From assembly GCF_013376005.1 (NCBI RefSeq), contig NZ_JABMJK010000005.1:372001-436000 (forward strand): 64,000 bases of DNA, read 5' to 3'. Of the stretch, positions 38,188-49,074 are shown piece after piece. Made by a program: the position numbers and the translations under genes. Each line of letters begins with the position of its first letter. Position 1 is the stretch's first letter. Below the pieces are notes generated by a model. The model saw only the letters and a list, made by a program, of their open reading frames with translations, did not search any database and was not told where the DNA came from. Source of the stretch: Duganella sp. SG902. GTDB lineage: Bacteria; Pseudomonadota; Gammaproteobacteria; Burkholderiales; Burkholderiaceae_D.

Positions 38188-38299
38188 GTGCAGCCTTGTG
38201 TCTGAAGCGGTGGAGATTATCACTAATCTGCCCGCTTGAGAGCGCCCGATACAAGACAAAATATGAAACAAATGGAACTTTGTTTTCCTGCCAACCAAG

Positions 38300-38752
38300 T
38301 TATAGCGGGGTCGACGCCTGCCCGGCCGGCAACGGCGCGGAAATTTCGAGCAGCGTTTGCGCGGTCTTGCTGTCGTCGGTCTCGCATTCCACCAGGTCGG
38401 CCAGCGCGACGATGCCGATCAGCTGATGATCGTCGCGGCTGACCACCGGCACGCGGCGGATCTGGATATCGCGCATGTCCTGCATGACGTCGTCCGTGCT
38501 CTGGTCCTCGTAGCAGTGGCAGACATCGTCGGTCATGATCTCGGCCACCTGCGTTTCTTCCGGGCCGAGGCCGGCGGCGGTGGCGCGTATGGTGATGTCG
38601 CGGTCGGTGATCATGCCGACCAGCCGCTGCCCCTCGGTGACGGGCAGCGCGCCGACGTCGAGGTCTTCCATCAATTCGGCGGCGCGGCGTATCGATTCGT
38701 CCGGCGACACGCTGGTGACATCGCGGCTCATCACATCTGCTATGGTTTTCAT
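38300..38752 (-). CDS. Two-CBS-domain protein
   Basis: A 150-aa protein made of two CBS domains. The first (residues 5-60) starts ADVMSRDVTSVSPDESIRRA and has GMITDRDITIRA. The second (70-130) is EIMTDDVCHCYEDQSTDDVM with GIVALADLVE. CBS pairs bind adenine nucleotides and act as energy sensors. Stand-alone forms are common in this group and their partner is generally unknown. Neighbours on the same strand (DUF885 and SNF2 genes) give no functional hint. Confidence 0.9.
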   Translation of the reverse strand: MKTIADVMSRDVTSVSPDESIRRAAELMEDLDVGALPVTEGQRLVGMITDRDITIRATAAGLGPEETQVAEIMTDDVCHCYEDQSTDDVMQDMRDIQIRRVPVVSRDDHQLIGIVALADLVECETDDSKTAQTLLEISAPLPAGQASTPL

Positions 38753-38825
38753 GGTGGTCTCTCCCGTTGATGGGCGCCGGCTGGCGCCATCAGGCTAAGA
38801 CGGGAAAACCGGGTGCGAAGTTCCG

Positions 38826-41800
38826 CTACTTCTTCAAGCCTTCCTGCAGCATCGCCAGCATTTCGCTGGCGGACATGCGGCCGCTGACATCGCTGCCCTC
38901 GAGCAGGCTGTCGGCCAGGTCGCGCTTGTGCTGGTGCAGATCGACGATGCCTTCCTCGATGGTGTGGCGCGCCACCAGGCGGTAGATGGTCACCGGCCGC
39001 AACTGGCCCATGCGGTGCGCGCGGTCGGAGGCCTGGTCTTCCACCGCCGGATTCCACCACGGGTCCATGTGGATCACGTAGTCGGCGGCGGTGAGGTTGA
39101 TGCCGACGCCGCCCGCCTTCAGCGAGATCAGGAACACGTCGCCCTCGCCGGCCTGGAAGGCGTCCACACGCTTCTTGCGGTCGGCCATCGAGGTCGAACC
39201 GTCGAGATACTGATAGCTGACGCCCTGCTCGTCGAGATGCTCGCGGATCAGCGCCAGGTGATCGACGAACTGGCTGAACACCAGCACCTTGTGCTTGTTG
39301 TCCAGCAGGTTCTCCAGTAGGTGCGCGAAGGCCGACAGCTTGCTGCTGGCCAGCTTGAGCTCCGGCGCGATCAGATTCGGATTGCAGCAGGCGCGGCGCA
39401 GCTTCATGATCTCGGCCAGGATCTGGATCGATTTCTTCTCGGCCGGCCCTTCCACCTTTTCCAGGTTCTCCAGCGCGGCGCGGCGCAGCGATTCGTACAG
39501 CGCCGTTTCATCGGCCGACAGATCGACTTCCAGCGTGATCTCAGTGCGCGACGGCAGCTCGGTCAGCACTTGCGCCTTGGTGCGGCGCAGGATGAAGGGC
39601 TGGATCAAACGACGCAGACGCTTGCGCGCGCCCAGTTCGGCGCGATGATCCTGCGGCTTCTCGATCGGCGCGGCGAAGCGCAGGTTGAACTGCTCGATGC
39701 TGCCCAGCAGGCCCGGATTGATGAAGCGGAACAGATTCCACAACTCGCCGAGGTGATTTTCCAGCGGCGTGCCGGTGACGGCGATGCGGAAATCTCCCTT
39801 CAACGCCATCACCGCCGCCGAGCGTTTGGTGGCGGCGTTCTTGATGGCCTGCGCCTCGTCCAGCACAATGGTATTCCACTGCACGCCCGCAAACAGCGCG
39901 GACTCCAGCTGCAGCAGGCCGTAACTGGTCACCACCACGTCGTAGGCGTGCAGGTTGCCCAGCATCTCGGCGCGATCGCCGGGACCGAACAGCTGCATGT
40001 TCAGCGTGGGCGCGAAGCGCGCCGCCTCGCTCATCCAGTTCATGCAGACCGAGGTTGGCGCGATCACCAGGGTCGGCCCCTGCGGCGCGCGCGACAGGAT
40101 CAGCGCCAGCGCCTGCAGCGTTTTGCCGAGGCCCATGTCGTCGGCCAGGCAGGCGCCCACGCCCCAGTGCGCGAGGCGCGACAGCCAGTTGTAGCCCTCG
40201 ACCTGATAGTCGCGCAGCTCCGCCTGCAGGGTGCTTGGCAGTTCGGGCGTGAAGGCTTCCTGCTCCTGCATGCGCGCCAGGTGCGCTTTCCACAGCTTGT
40301 CGGATTTGAGGCCGCCGACGTCGTCGGCCAGTTCCTCCAGCGCGAAGGAGACCAGCGGATGCACGCGCACGCCGTCGGCGGTGATCTCGCCGTAGGCCGA
40401 TACCTCCTGCAAACGGCGATAGAGCTCCTCGGTCAGCGCCATGTAGCGGTTCTCGCCCAGCTCCACGAAACGGCCATGGCTCTTTTCCATCATCTCCAGC
40501 AGCGTGCGCAGATCGATGACCTTGCCCTCGTCGACCTGCAGCTCGCCGCTGGCGGCAAACCAGTCCTTGTTGCTCTTGATGGCGAGACGCAGCTGCTTGG
40601 TCTCCACCTTGTTCGTCACGCGGAAGCTCTCGCCCTCCGGCCAGGCGATAACGATGCTGGCCGGGTCCAGTTCCTGCAATTCCACCAGCAGCTGCAGGCA
40701 CAGCGCCGGTTGGCCCAGCAGCCATTCGCCATGATCCTGCTCCGCCTGTTCCAGCACCGGGCACCTGGCGATCAGGTCGCGCTCCGCATCGCGTTCGTCG
40801 ATCAGTTTGCGGCGCGCCTGCACCGGCTTGCCGCCGATGTCGGCGATCACGCTGTCGGCGCCGTCGCCCGGCTTGTAGTAGGCGCCGTTCACCAGCGGCC
40901 GCACCAGGATCTGCATCTTCAGGCCGTGTTGATAGGGCAGCAGGTGCAGATGCAGGCGCATGTCGGCCTCCATCTGCTCCATGTCCGGCGCGGCGCCGCC
41001 GATGTCCGACTGCACCGTCACCATCGACGAGATGGCGCTGATGGCCGACAGCACCTGCTGCTCCGCGTGCGCCGGCACGTTGAGCGCGTCGCCGACGATG
41101 GCGGCGATCTTGCGGTGTTCCTCGAGGATGTTCACCACGCGCAGGCGCGTCGGCGTCTCCTTGGTGATGACCACCGACGAGTTATCGTCCGGGATCGGCG
41201 GTTGCAGGCGCAGTTCCAGGTTGCCGGGGCTGCGCTTGACCAGCAGTTCCGGCTCGCCGGCCAGCATCTCCACGCGCATGTCCGGCAGATCGGACCAGAA
41301 CAGCAGTGGATGGCCCACCAGGGCCGGCGCCGCGCGCTGCGGATCGATCTCGTAAGTGAGGCCGGTGGACTGGTAGCCGCGATGCGCCACCGTGATGGCT
41401 TCGGCCGCGCGGATGTCCTGCGGCGTGAGGAAGTTGAACTGTTCGGCCTCGAAGCGCAGCCGTTTCAGGCCCACAGCGCGGCCCTTGCTCCACAAGCCGC
41501 GCGCGTCGCGCTTCTGCTCCACCGGCGCGATGTCGGTCAGTCCATGGCGGTTGTCGTAGGTCAGGAGCCACACCAGGCGTGTGCTGCCCGCCGCCTCCGC
41601 CGTCGCCGGCTGCTGCAGGTTGATCAGCGCGGTGAGCTGGCGCTGCCAGCCTTCCTGCCGTTCGAACCAGCTGGTCATGTCCGGGAAGCCGAGGCGCGAG
41701 CGCAGCGCCTGGGCGTGGATCTGCATCTCGTTGTCGCCCATCTGTCCCAGCAGCGCCGCCGCCTGGCCGGCGATGAACAGATAGCCGGCGCGTTCGGCGT

Positions 41801-42983
41801 TCTTCACCAGCTCCTGCAACTGCTCCTTGCGCTCCTGCAGCTGCGGCAGCGACAGCCAGTAGTACAGCAGGAACTGGAACATCTGTGTTTGCAGGCCGGG
41901 CTCCCACGGCAGCGCCGACACGGTATCGACCTGCATCACGCCGGCGCGGATCTGGCGCAGCAGGTCGATCATCTGGTGCACCGAGCTGTCGTGGTTCTTC
42001 GGCAGCTTGACCGCGATTTCCAGGTAGGCCTCGGCCGCTTTCAAATGGCGCGGATCGCCGCTGCGCAGCGCCGACAACAGATACAGGTTGCCGCCCATGC
42101 CGGTGAACAGCTGCTTGCGTTTGCCGGTATCGCGGCGCAGGGTTTTCAGGGCCACGTCAAAACCGGTGATGGCGGCGCTGCCGGCGCCGCGCAGCAGCAC
42201 CACAATGCTGGCCAGGTACTGGCTTTGCGCGCCGGCGGTGCGTTCGAGATAGCGCTTGGCGTCGTCGAGGCGGCCGCACAGCAGCGCGTCTTCCGCCATC
42301 GCCATGCGCAGTTCCGGGTTGATGTCGCCGTGACGGCGCTGCATGTGCATCTCGCAGTACTCGCGCAGCACCGGCGCGGTGTGCGGTTCCTGCTGGGCGT
42401 TGTGCATCAGCACCGCCAGCACGTCGTCCTGCAGCAGTGGGCTGACCAGCGCGATCATGCCCGGTTCGAACGGGCGGCCGAAGATGTCGACAATCGGATG
42501 CAGCTGCGCCGCCTCGTAGCTGCCCAGGCAGAACGCCAGCACCGACTGGATCTGCTGCGGCCCGTGGCCGCGCAAAAGGCCCATGCGCAGGCGCGCCATG
42601 CCGGCGCGGTAGCTGCGCGGCTCCATGCTGTTCCAGGTCTGGCGCATCGGCACCAGTTCGGCGTAGGCGGCGCACAGGTCTTCCATCGCATGGGTGCCGA
42701 TGGCGGAGCGGATCGCCGGCCAGCGCAGCTTGGGATTGCAGACAAAGCCGCGTCCCGTCACCACGCTGATGAAGGCCAGCCGTTCCAGCTTGGACATGGC
42801 GTCCTCCAGCGTCGCCACGGTGTACTGCTTGCCGTCGTCGTTGTATTCGATGCGCGCGTGATGCAGGTGGTCGAGGATGGCGGTGCGGCCCATGGGCTCA
42901 CCGACCAGCGCGAGCAGCGCCAGTATCGCTTTTTCGTTATAGGGCAGCGCTTCGAATTCGGCGAGCAGCTTGGGATCGGTCAT
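38826..42983 (-). CDS. Large SNF2-family helicase (1385 aa)
   Basis: A very large SNF2 protein. Residues 1-880 are an N-terminal region with an initial winged-helix-like segment (FEALPYNEKAILALLALVGE) and helical repeats around 150-400. The ATPase core has ADDMGLGKTLQALAL near residue 948, DEAQ near 1041, and a C-terminal lobe with WWNPAVEDQASDRAHRMGQ near 1318. It differs from the other SNF2 protein in this window (6138-9275) in its N-terminal half and in having DEAQ rather than DESH. Its start overlaps the stop of an S9 peptidase gene (ATGA), so the two are co-translated. Role unknown; dsDNA translocation is inferred from the family. Confidence 0.9.
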   Translation of the reverse strand: MTDPKLLAEFEALPYNEKAILALLALVGEPMGRTAILDHLHHARIEYNDDGKQYTVATLEDAMSKLERLAFISVVTGRGFVCNPKLRWPAIRSAIGTHAMEDLCAAYAELVPMRQTWNSMEPRSYRAGMARLRMGLLRGHGPQQIQSVLAFCLGSYEAAQLHPIVDIFGRPFEPGMIALVSPLLQDDVLAVLMHNAQQEPHTAPVLREYCEMHMQRRHGDINPELRMAMAEDALLCGRLDDAKRYLERTAGAQSQYLASIVVLLRGAGSAAITGFDVALKTLRRDTGKRKQLFTGMGGNLYLLSALRSGDPRHLKAAEAYLEIAVKLPKNHDSSVHQMIDLLRQIRAGVMQVDTVSALPWEPGLQTQMFQFLLYYWLSLPQLQERKEQLQELVKNAERAGYLFIAGQAAALLGQMGDNEMQIHAQALRSRLGFPDMTSWFERQEGWQRQLTALINLQQPATAEAAGSTRLVWLLTYDNRHGLTDIAPVEQKRDARGLWSKGRAVGLKRLRFEAEQFNFLTPQDIRAAEAITVAHRGYQSTGLTYEIDPQRAAPALVGHPLLFWSDLPDMRVEMLAGEPELLVKRSPGNLELRLQPPIPDDNSSVVITKETPTRLRVVNILEEHRKIAAIVGDALNVPAHAEQQVLSAISAISSMVTVQSDIGGAAPDMEQMEADMRLHLHLLPYQHGLKMQILVRPLVNGAYYKPGDGADSVIADIGGKPVQARRKLIDERDAERDLIARCPVLEQAEQDHGEWLLGQPALCLQLLVELQELDPASIVIAWPEGESFRVTNKVETKQLRLAIKSNKDWFAASGELQVDEGKVIDLRTLLEMMEKSHGRFVELGENRYMALTEELYRRLQEVSAYGEITADGVRVHPLVSFALEELADDVGGLKSDKLWKAHLARMQEQEAFTPELPSTLQAELRDYQVEGYNWLSRLAHWGVGACLADDMGLGKTLQALALILSRAPQGPTLVIAPTSVCMNWMSEAARFAPTLNMQLFGPGDRAEMLGNLHAYDVVVTSYGLLQLESALFAGVQWNTIVLDEAQAIKNAATKRSAAVMALKGDFRIAVTGTPLENHLGELWNLFRFINPGLLGSIEQFNLRFAAPIEKPQDHRAELGARKRLRRLIQPFILRRTKAQVLTELPSRTEITLEVDLSADETALYESLRRAALENLEKVEGPAEKKSIQILAEIMKLRRACCNPNLIAPELKLASSKLSAFAHLLENLLDNKHKVLVFSQFVDHLALIREHLDEQGVSYQYLDGSTSMADRKKRVDAFQAGEGDVFLISLKAGGVGINLTAADYVIHMDPWWNPAVEDQASDRAHRMGQLRPVTIYRLVARHTIEEGIVDLHQHKRDLADSLLEGSDVSGRMSASEMLAMLQEGLKK

Positions 42984-44893
42984 GCGTGGTTCAGGCCAAA
43001 GATGCGTTGATAGAAGTCCAGTTCCGCTTCCAGCGTGCGGATGATGTTCTCGGCTTTGCGGAAGCCGTGGCCCTCGCCTTCCAGCGGGACGTATTCGACC
43101 GGGATGCTGCGTTTTTTCAGCGCGGCCACCATCATTTCCGACTGCTGCGGCGGCACCACCTTGTCGTCCAGGCCCTGGAAAAAGATCATGGGGCGCGACA
43201 GCTTGTCGGTGTGATTGATCGGCGAGCGTTGGGCGTAGACGGCGTCGGCCTGCGCTTTGGGCGCGATCAGGTATTCATTGTAGTGCGACTCGAATTTGTG
43301 CGAGTCCTGGTCCAGGCCTTTCAGATCGGAGACGCCGTAGTAGCTGGCGCCGGCCTTGAACACGTCGTGGAAGGTCAGCGCGCACAGGGTGGTGAGGCCG
43401 CCGGCGCTGCTGCCGCGGATAATCAGGCGGTCGCCATCGGCCAGGCCGCGTTCCACCAGCGCCTTGGCGCCGTTGACGCAGTCCTCGACGTCGACGATGC
43501 CCCACTGGCCCTTGAGGAGATCGCGGTAGGCGCGGCCGAAGCCGGTGCTGCCGCCGTAGTTCACGTCCAGGACGCCGAAGCCGCGGCTGGTCCAGTATTG
43601 GGTCTTCAGGTTGAGCGTGTTGACCGTCATGCCGGTGGGGCCGCCGTGGCCGATGACGATCACCGGCGGCTTGCTGCCCGCCGCCGCCTGCACGTCCTTG
43701 TTGCACGGCGGGTAGTAGAAGGCGTGCGCGGTGCGGCCATTGCTGGCGTAGCTGATGCTGGTCGGGATCGAGAGATTGGCTTCATCCGGCAAGTCTTCGA
43801 TCGATTGCGCGAGGATTTCGACGCCTTCCTCGGTGAAATCGATGCGGGCCAGTTCCATCGGGATGGTCGGGCCGCCGGCCAGCATGGCGATGTAGCCGTT
43901 GGCGACGCGCAGCTCGCGGATTTCCTCGTAGGGGTTGGCGATGCATTCCAGCTTGCCGCTGCCCGGCAGCAGGCGCGCCAGGCGGCTCACGCCCTTGTCG
44001 ATATAGGTGCAGATGATTTCGCTGGCCGAGCGGAAGCCGTACATGCTGTTGCCGAAGGTCCAGTGCGGGGTGGCGAATTCGGCCTCCATCGGGCACAGGC
44101 CCTCGGTGCGCTGGCGGTCGCGGCAAAGGCGGTACAGATTCCACCAGCCGCTGCGATCGGAGACGAAGTGCAGCAGGTTGTCGGGCGACCATTCGGGCTG
44201 GCAGATGGATTCGTCGGCGCCGCCGGCGATGCGGACCGGCGCGGCCAGCGTGCCGTCGTCGTTGAAATCGGCCAGCCACAGCGTGGTGCCCTGCCACGGC
44301 ATGCGCGGATGGTCCCAGCTCAGCCAGGCCAGCGAACGGCCGTCCGGCGACACGCGCGGCGACGAGTAAAAGTCCGCGCCGTCCACCAGCACCGTCTCGG
44401 CGCCGCCGTCGAGCGTGATGGCGCAAATCGTGTTGATTGGCTGGGCGTGCTCGCCATCGCCATGCAGTTCGCGCACGGCGATCAGGCGGTTGCGGGCGCG
44501 GTCCACGGCGAAATCGGCGAAGCGCTGCGGGCCGGCCTGCGTCACCTGCACCGGAGCCTCGCCGGCGGCCATGCGGTAGACGCAGTTGTCCTTGAAATGC
44601 GTGAAATACACCGTTTCGCCGTCAACGGCATAGGCGCCGCCGCCATACTCGTGCACGCGCGCGCGGACATTGAAGGGCGCCGGCGTCAACTCCTGCGTGG
44701 TCACGCCGTGATAACGCAACAGCGTATTGCGTCCCGCCTCGGCCGCGCGGCCGGCCAGCCAGAAGATATCACCGCCATCCGCGCCGCCCAGCATGAGCGC
44801 GGACATCGGCACCGCCCCGGCCGCCACACGTTCCGCGCTGATGGTCGAGGTCCAGGCGCCGTAGGGGGCGATGATGGATGGTTGAGAAGTCAT
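42980..44893 (-). CDS. S9-family peptidase (prolyl oligopeptidase type)
   Basis: A 637-aa serine peptidase. The N-terminal beta-propeller (residues 40-370) has repeated motifs such as SPRVSPDGRSLAWLSWDHPR. The C-terminal alpha/beta hydrolase carries the nucleophile elbow GSSAGG near residue 491, Asp in FQGLDDKVVPPQQS and His in EGEGHGFRKAE, the complete triad. No signal peptide is present, so it is cytoplasmic. Such enzymes cleave short peptides or act as acylaminoacyl/dipeptidyl peptidases. It is the first gene of a two-gene unit with the SNF2 helicase. Confidence 0.92.
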   Translation of the reverse strand: MTSQPSIIAPYGAWTSTISAERVAAGAVPMSALMLGGADGGDIFWLAGRAAEAGRNTLLRYHGVTTQELTPAPFNVRARVHEYGGGAYAVDGETVYFTHFKDNCVYRMAAGEAPVQVTQAGPQRFADFAVDRARNRLIAVRELHGDGEHAQPINTICAITLDGGAETVLVDGADFYSSPRVSPDGRSLAWLSWDHPRMPWQGTTLWLADFNDDGTLAAPVRIAGGADESICQPEWSPDNLLHFVSDRSGWWNLYRLCRDRQRTEGLCPMEAEFATPHWTFGNSMYGFRSASEIICTYIDKGVSRLARLLPGSGKLECIANPYEEIRELRVANGYIAMLAGGPTIPMELARIDFTEEGVEILAQSIEDLPDEANLSIPTSISYASNGRTAHAFYYPPCNKDVQAAAGSKPPVIVIGHGGPTGMTVNTLNLKTQYWTSRGFGVLDVNYGGSTGFGRAYRDLLKGQWGIVDVEDCVNGAKALVERGLADGDRLIIRGSSAGGLTTLCALTFHDVFKAGASYYGVSDLKGLDQDSHKFESHYNEYLIAPKAQADAVYAQRSPINHTDKLSRPMIFFQGLDDKVVPPQQSEMMVAALKKRSIPVEYVPLEGEGHGFRKAENIIRTLEAELDFYQRIFGLNHA

Positions 44894-44965
44894 GAGGCGG
44901 CTCCAGAAAGGGTCTTTACGCGGTGCTAGGCATGATAGAGAAAGGTCAGCGAAAAAAAAAGCGCC

Positions 44966-45154
44966 AATTCAGGGTCAGCTCTGACATTCGGACAGCGGAG
45001 GCGCACTTTTGATATTTCTCAATGCCTCCGCATTTTTGTGACCAGACAAGCCAGGCTTAGCAGACCAAGCTTCCTAGCACACATTTAACAGGGCGTGCTG
45101 ATATTTCTCAAGCTTTGTGCTTGCATGTCCGAATGTCAGAGCTGACCCCGAATT
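44966..45154. repeat. 189-bp palindromic element (MITE-like) upstream of hemE
   Basis: Inverted 28-bp ends (44966-44993 and 45127-45154) match at 27 of 28 positions and include GGGTCAGCTCTGAC and its complement. The interior holds a second inverted repeat, GCGGAGGC/GCCTCCGC (44995-45033), the direct repeat TGATATTTCTCAA (two copies, at about 45011 and 45098) and a small hairpin CAAGC-TTTGT-GCTTG. No open reading frame fits inside. The GGGTCAGAG-like ends recall the GGGACAGAGTC tags around the RAYT gene. Confidence 0.75.
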
Positions 45155-45218
45155 GCTTGGCCGGGAAAAACGACGCGGGATGCGATAATAGCGCTTTGAA
45201 TGTCTTATATTGCCTTCC

Positions 45219-46292
45219 ATGCCACAATTTGCCCCGCTGAAGAATGACACTTTCCTGCGCGCGTTGTTGCGCCAGCCTACCGACTACACGCCTGTGTGGC
45301 TGATGCGCCAAGCTGGAAGGTATCTGCCTGAATACCGCGCTACCCGCGCCAAGGCGGGCTCCTTCATGGGCCTGGCCACCAACCCGGACTACGCCACCGA
45401 AGTCACCATCCAACCGCTGGACCGCTTCCCGCTGGACGCCGCCATCCTGTTTTCGGACATCCTGACCGTGCCCGATGCCATGGGCCTGGGCCTGCATTTC
45501 GTCGAAGGCGAAGGCCCGAAGTTCGAGCGCCCGCTGAAAACCGAGGCCGACGTGCTGGCCCTGCGCCCGCCGGAAGCCGGTTCGCTGGACTACGTGTTCA
45601 ATGCCGTCACCCAGATCCGCACCGAACTGAACGGCCGCGTGCCGCTGATCGGCTTCTCCGGCAGCCCGTGGACGCTGGCCTGCTACATGGTGGAGGGCGA
45701 AGGCTCGCGCGAGTTCCACACCATCAAGAAGATGCTGTACAACCGCCCCGACCTGATGCACCGCATCCTGGACGTGAACGCCAAGTCGGTGGCCGATTAT
45801 CTGAACGCGCAGATCGACGCCGGCGCGCAAGCGGTCATGATCTTCGATTCCTGGGGCGGCGCGCTGGCCGACGGCGCCTATCAGACGTTCTCGCTCCAAT
45901 ACATGCAGCAGGTGGTTTCCCTGCTCAAGCGCGAAAAGGACGGCGTGAAGATCCCAGCCATCGTCTTCACCAAGGGCGGCGGCCACTGGATCGAGCAGAT
46001 CGCCGATATCGGCGCCGATGCGCTGGGCCTGGACTGGACCGCCAACCTGGCCAAATCGCGTCAGCTGGTGGGCCATAAAGTGGCCTTGCAAGGCAATCTG
46101 GACCCGGCCATCCTGTTCGCCAGCCCGGAGCAGATCACCGCCGAAGTCCACAAGGTGCTGGACGCCTTCGGCGCGGGCAGTGGCCATGTCTTCAACCTCG
46201 GCCACGGTATCTCGCAGTTCACCCCGCCGGAGAACGTGGCGGCCATGGTGGAAGCGGTGCACAGCTACAGCAAGGCGCAGCGCGCCGCCTAG
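45219..46292 (+). CDS. hemE: Uroporphyrinogen decarboxylase
   Basis: A 357-aa HemE from the ATG at 45219 ([19 protein letters not shown]). A TTG 9 bp upstream is in frame but has no better support. The substrate loop [19 protein letters not shown] carries the invariant Arg residues, [14 protein letters not shown] the catalytic Asp, and [16 protein letters not shown] the second signature. It makes coproporphyrinogen III in haem synthesis. It is preceded by the palindromic element and followed by a strong terminator. Confidence 0.97.
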   Translation: MPQFAPLKNDTFLRALLRQPTDYTPVWLMRQAGRYLPEYRATRAKAGSFMGLATNPDYATEVTIQPLDRFPLDAAILFSDILTVPDAMGLGLHFVEGEGPKFERPLKTEADVLALRPPEAGSLDYVFNAVTQIRTELNGRVPLIGFSGSPWTLACYMVEGEGSREFHTIKKMLYNRPDLMHRILDVNAKSVADYLNAQIDAGAQAVMIFDSWGGALADGAYQTFSLQYMQQVVSLLKREKDGVKIPAIVFTKGGGHWIEQIADIGADALGLDWTANLAKSRQLVGHKVALQGNLDPAILFASPEQITAEVHKVLDAFGAGSGHVFNLGHGISQFTPPENVAAMVEAVHSYSKAQRAA

Positions 46293-46310
46293 CCTGTCCT
46301 TCCTTGCCGG

Positions 46311-46345
46311 GGCACGTTCCGAGCCGGAACGTGCCCTTTTTCATT
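46311..46345 (+). terminator. Rho-independent terminator of hemE
   Basis: GGGCACGTTC pairs with GAACGTGCCC around a short loop and is followed by TTTTT, about 20 bp after the hemE stop. Confidence 0.9.
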
Positions 46346-46370
46346 GGTGCGAACGGACTACCCGGAGCGA

Positions 46371-46572
46371 CTTATACACAAATTTTTTTGCTGCGGAAAT
46401 AATAGGCAGCGCTTTTTGGCTAGCCCCGGAAAATATTGCAAGTAATTGATTTATAAAGATAAATTTCGTAGCTCATCAGGTAATATCTGGCAAGCGGTAA
46501 ACCCGCCCGCTAAGCTTCATCTGGTTTATTTCTTCATTTTCCACAAAGTTATCCACAAAAACTGTGGATAAA
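46371..46572 (+). repeat. DnaA-box module 1
   Basis: It begins with CTTATACACA, passes through TTTTTGGCTAGCCCC and CAAGTAATTGATTT, and ends with an inverted box pair, TTATCCACA and TGTGGATAA, spaced by AAAAC. Module 2 repeats these landmarks in the same order. Confidence 0.6.
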
Positions 46573-46807
46573 AAATAAAATGACTTAGTAAACCGTGACT
46601 TAGCCATAATATTGCTGTTTTTCTTTAAATTCATGTTGCGTTGCACGATTTTTAGGCAAAAATAGCAGGCTTGCCAAGCTCATTATCAAAGCACAAAGCT
46701 TGGTCCCCGCATAAGTATAAAATTTGGTGTCTTTGTGCTGTGCAATATGGTGGATAAGCCCCCAAAAAGTGCTTGATTTCGACAAAAAATGCATCCTAAA
46801 TACTTCA

Positions 46808-46997
46808 CTTATGCACAGCCGGAGCCGAGCGACGGCGATTTTGGCTCCCCTAGGAAGCATTTTCCAAGTAACTGATTTTAAAGAGAAAAAATTTTGATTT
46901 TTTGCCCGGTTTACGATGATATCCACATGCATGACGATGCTTTCCGGGCATTAAGTTTTCATTGTCCACAAAGTTATCCACAGAAACTGTGGATACA
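46808..46997 (+). repeat. DnaA-box module 2
   Basis: It begins with CTTATGCACA, then ATTTTGGCTCCCC and CAAGTAACTGATTT, and ends with CCACAAAGTTATCCACAG followed by AAACTGTGGATAC. The closing 37-bp segment differs from that of module 1 at only a few positions. It ends about 30 bp before the priA start. Confidence 0.6.
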
Positions 46998-47027
46998 TAC
47001 AGCATCGGGATTTTCGCAAGGTGCAGC

Positions 47028-49043
<2,016 letters not shown>

Positions 49044-49074
49044 CGTCGCACCGGCGCAGGCCGGTGCGACATTG

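Larger units (their letters stand above)
46371..46997. other. AT-rich region with a cluster of DnaA boxes (two-module array) upstream of priA
   Basis: This non-coding stretch of about 630 bp holds five exact TTATNCACA boxes: 46372-46380, 46549-46557, 46563-46571 (reverse), 46809-46817 and 46974-46982. At least five further sites have one mismatch: 46537, 46749 (reverse), 46919, 46962 and 46988 (reverse). Local composition is AT-rich against a GC-rich chromosome. The region resembles a replication origin or a DnaA-titration/regulatory locus. No coding frame is credible here; the minus-strand frames lack homology and start signals. Confidence 0.7.

Noticed and set aside
39321-43010. A 1229-codon plus-strand frame over the large SNF2 gene
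   Set aside because: Antisense shadow; the minus-strand frame has all SNF2 motifs.
45150-45190. Candidate hemE promoter with TTGCTT and GATAAT
   Set aside because: Spacing is about 25 bp, too long for sigma-70; no better pair could be fixed.
46600-46932. A 110-codon minus-strand frame in the AT-rich region before priA
   Set aside because: No start signal, composition follows the AT-rich DNA, and it overlaps the DnaA-box modules; no resemblance to a known protein.
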